A DNA stretch of 6,870 nt, from positions 1 through 6,870 of the forward strand of contig CALFIT010000314.1 of assembly GCA_937877465.1 (NCBI GenBank), written 5' to 3'. Each line of letters opens with the position of its first letter. Within the stretch, counting starts at the first letter, position 1. The stretch is from an uncultured Bacteroidales bacterium. GTDB lineage: Bacteria > Bacteroidota > Bacteroidia > Bacteroidales > F082. The notes under the pieces were generated by a model. The model saw only the letters and a list, made by a program, of their open reading frames with translations, was not told where the DNA came from and did not search any database. The position numbers and the translations under genes were made by a program. Below are positions 5,940-6,870 of the stretch, piece by piece.

Positions 5940-5982
5940 GAGTAAATTTTAGAGTAAATTATCAGTAAATTTAGAGTAAATT
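5940..5982 (+). repeat. Left iteron array: four AGTAAATT units, 11-12-nt period
   Basis: Cores AGTAAATT start at 5941, 5953, 5964 and 5975, three of them preceded by G (GAGTAAATT). Spacing of 12, 11 and 11 bases places each unit on about the same face of the helix. The array ends 8 bases before the ATG at 5991, so it occupies the leader and likely promoter region of the GxxExxY gene. Confidence 0.75.
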
Positions 5983-5990
5983 TTTGGTTT

Positions 5991-6449
5991 ATGGAGGATT
6001 ATGCTAAAATGACCAAACAACAGTACAGGGAAATGTACAACATTGTTGGAGCTGCAATGGAAGTATATAACGCCCTTGGGCGTGGGATGGAAGAGGCTAT
6101 CTATCAGGAAGCTTTGCAGATGGAGTTGGATGACAGAGGAATAGAATCCCGACGCGAAGTGTGGTTTGACATGTTTTATAAAGGGAGGAAAATGAAAAAA
6201 CGCTACAAAGCGGATTTTGTGGTTAATGGTGTAATCGTTGAATTGAAATCTGTCAGTGTGTTTTCTCCAGATCATCGTGCCCAATTGTTCAACTACATGA
6301 GAATAACGAGACAGAAAAGAGGCATTTTGATGAACTTTGGTGGTAAGAGTTTTGCTGCTGAGCGTTATTGGTATCAAGAAGAGACGGACGATTTCATATT
6401 ACTCAAGGAGTCCAACTATCGAGACTATGTAGATATGGAAAAAGAATAA
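5991..6449 (+). CDS. GxxExxY family protein (PD-(D/E)XK nuclease-like, PDDEXK_3)
   Basis: This 152-residue protein belongs to the GxxExxY family, whose biochemical role is not established. The naming motif is seen as GMEEAIY (G32, E35, Y38). The PD-(D/E)XK-like core is ADFVVNGVIVELKS, with D75 followed by E84-L-K86, and the family's C-terminal LFNYMRITRQKRGILMNFG (99-117) is present. A nuclease fold with a complete D-ExK triad is visible; nuclease activity is inference. Met7 (6009) is an alternative start, with GGAGG at 5993-5997 eleven bases before it. The gene is markedly lower in GC and uses more AT-ending codons than rfbA and rfbB, suggesting transfer. It lies between the two arms of the iteron arrays, and the right array starts one base after its stop. 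Transcription could come from the rfb operon or from within the cassette. Confidence 0.85.
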   Translation: MEDYAKMTKQQYREMYNIVGAAMEVYNALGRGMEEAIYQEALQMELDDRGIESRREVWFDMFYKGRKMKKRYKADFVVNGVIVELKSVSVFSPDHRAQLFNYMRITRQKRGILMNFGGKSFAAERYWYQEETDDFILLKESNYRDYVDMEKE

Positions 6450-6450
6450 A

Positions 6451-6490
6451 AATTTACTCCCAATTTACTCCGCATTTATGGTAATTTACT
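6451..6490 (-). repeat. Right iteron array: inverted copies of the AGTAAATT unit
   Basis: AATTTACT, the reverse complement of the left core, starts at 6451, 6462 and 6483. A degenerate unit (CATTTATG, 6473-6480) fills the gap, keeping the ~11-base period. The array begins one base after the GxxExxY stop, so the two arrays point at each other across the gene. Confidence 0.75.
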
Positions 6491-6542
6491 TGCTTCTGCC
6501 TTGGACAGCAAAAATAAGTAACAGCAAAATAATAATAGAAAT

Positions 6543-6870
6543 ATGAGTATTAAAAGATCAATTATTATTACTGGCGGCGCGGGCTTCATCGGGAGCCACG
6601 TCGTGCGCCTCTTCGTCAACAAATACCCCGACTACAAGGTCATCAACCTGGACAAGCTGACCTACGCCGGCAACCTTGCCAACCTGAAAGACATCGAAGA
6701 CAAACCCAACTACAAGTTCGTCCGTATGGACATCTGCGACTTCGAGGGTGTACTAAAACTCATGCAAGACGAGCACGTCGACGGCATCATCCACCTTGCC
6801 GCAGAGAGCCATGTCGACAGGAGCATCAAGGACCCGTTCACTTTCGCCCAGACCAACGTGATGGGGACGC
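6543..6870 (+). CDS. rfbB: dTDP-glucose 4,6-dehydratase RfbB (RmlB), N-terminal 109 residues (runs off the window)
   Basis: RfbB converts dTDP-glucose, the RfbA product, to dTDP-4-keto-6-deoxyglucose using bound NAD+, the second step of dTDP-rhamnose synthesis. The frame opens at ATG 6543 (MSIKRSIIITGGAG) and stays open to the window end, giving 109 codons plus one base. TGGAGFIGSH (10-19) is the NAD-binding glycine motif. LDKLTYAGN (36-44) is characteristic of RmlB rather than GalE, and HLAAESHVDRS (84-94) is the RmlB signature around the cofactor. The catalytic TDEV and YxxxK motifs would lie beyond base 6870. Codon use is GC-rich again, like rfbA and unlike the intervening gene. The leader (6507-6542) is A-rich with no clear Shine-Dalgarno or promoter box, consistent with read-through from upstream. 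Confidence 0.93.
   Translation, partial: MSIKRSIIITGGAGFIGSHVVRLFVNKYPDYKVINLDKLTYAGNLANLKDIEDKPNYKFVRMDICDFEGVLKLMQDEHVDGIIHLAAESHVDRSIKDPFTFAQTNVMGT

Larger units (their letters stand above)
5922..6508. mobile_element. Putative GxxExxY cassette inserted between rfbA and rfbB
   Basis: A ~590-base block is bracketed by an inverted 8-mer (GTCCAAGG at 5924-5931, CCTTGGAC at 6499-6506) and, inside it, by mirror-image arrays of an AGTAAATT iteron. It holds one low-GC gene between two high-GC genes that normally adjoin. The 8-mer CAAAAATA occurs just outside both ends (5903-5910 and 6509-6516) and could be a target duplication, but it is AT-rich, and on the left it lies 11 bases away from the cassette edge. 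There is no transposase. The exact boundaries and mobility are inference. Confidence 0.4.

Noticed and set aside
5940..6490. Periodic repeats read as a CRISPR-like array
   Set aside because: The units are only 8 bases at an 11-base period with no unique spacers, and they are inverted across the gene; this is an iteron pattern, not CRISPR.

Overview
This window looks like a piece of a Bacteroidales-type (Bacteroidota) chromosome. The core genes are moderately GC-rich. Candidate promoters carry the Bacteroidota -7 box TAnnTTTG (1957-1964 on +; 1868-1861 and 1110-1103 on -). Most starts lack a clear Shine-Dalgarno sequence, and the secreted peptidase has the 'FAQ' signal-peptide ending common in this phylum. 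The assignment rests on these features and on protein resemblance, not on a database search.

Left part (1-1840, all minus strand). Read in transcription order, tsaB (tRNA t6A modification) is followed by the first half of a secreted M28 zinc aminopeptidase. At about 607-612 the peptidase frame runs without a stop into the last ~115 residues of a restriction-modification methyltransferase subunit. The fusion overlaps by 4 bases (ATGA) the start of a GIY-YIG-like/helicase-type restriction protein that leaves the window at base 1. The restriction-derived DNA (1 to about 610) is visibly poorer in GC than the peptidase DNA. This is a chimeric junction: a real recombination or deletion scar, or an assembly chimera. 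A REP-like imperfect palindrome lies between tsaB and the peptidase.

Right part (2062-6870, all plus strand). A divergent promoter region with a 17-nt near-perfect palindrome leads into an apparently orphan TaqI/Eco57I-type adenine DNA methyltransferase, whose stop codon directly abuts galE. Then come rfbA (rmlA) and the 5' third of rfbB (rmlB). These are nucleotide-sugar genes for O-antigen, capsule or exopolysaccharide: GalE supplies UDP-galactose and perhaps UDP-GalNAc, while RfbA and RfbB carry out the first two steps from glucose-1-phosphate toward dTDP-rhamnose and related deoxysugars.

Two intergenic regions are not ordinary. Between galE and rfbA there is a ~170-nt set of nested inverted repeats (4811-4982). 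Between rfbA and rfbB there is a small low-GC GxxExxY (PD-(D/E)XK-like) gene bracketed by mirror-image arrays of an 11-nt iteron (AGTAAATT core), with an outer 8-bp inverted repeat. The latter resembles a compact inserted cassette and is the best candidate here for something undescribed.

No rRNA, tRNA, CRISPR array or recognisable transposase was seen, and no gene-free stretch exceeds 300 bases.
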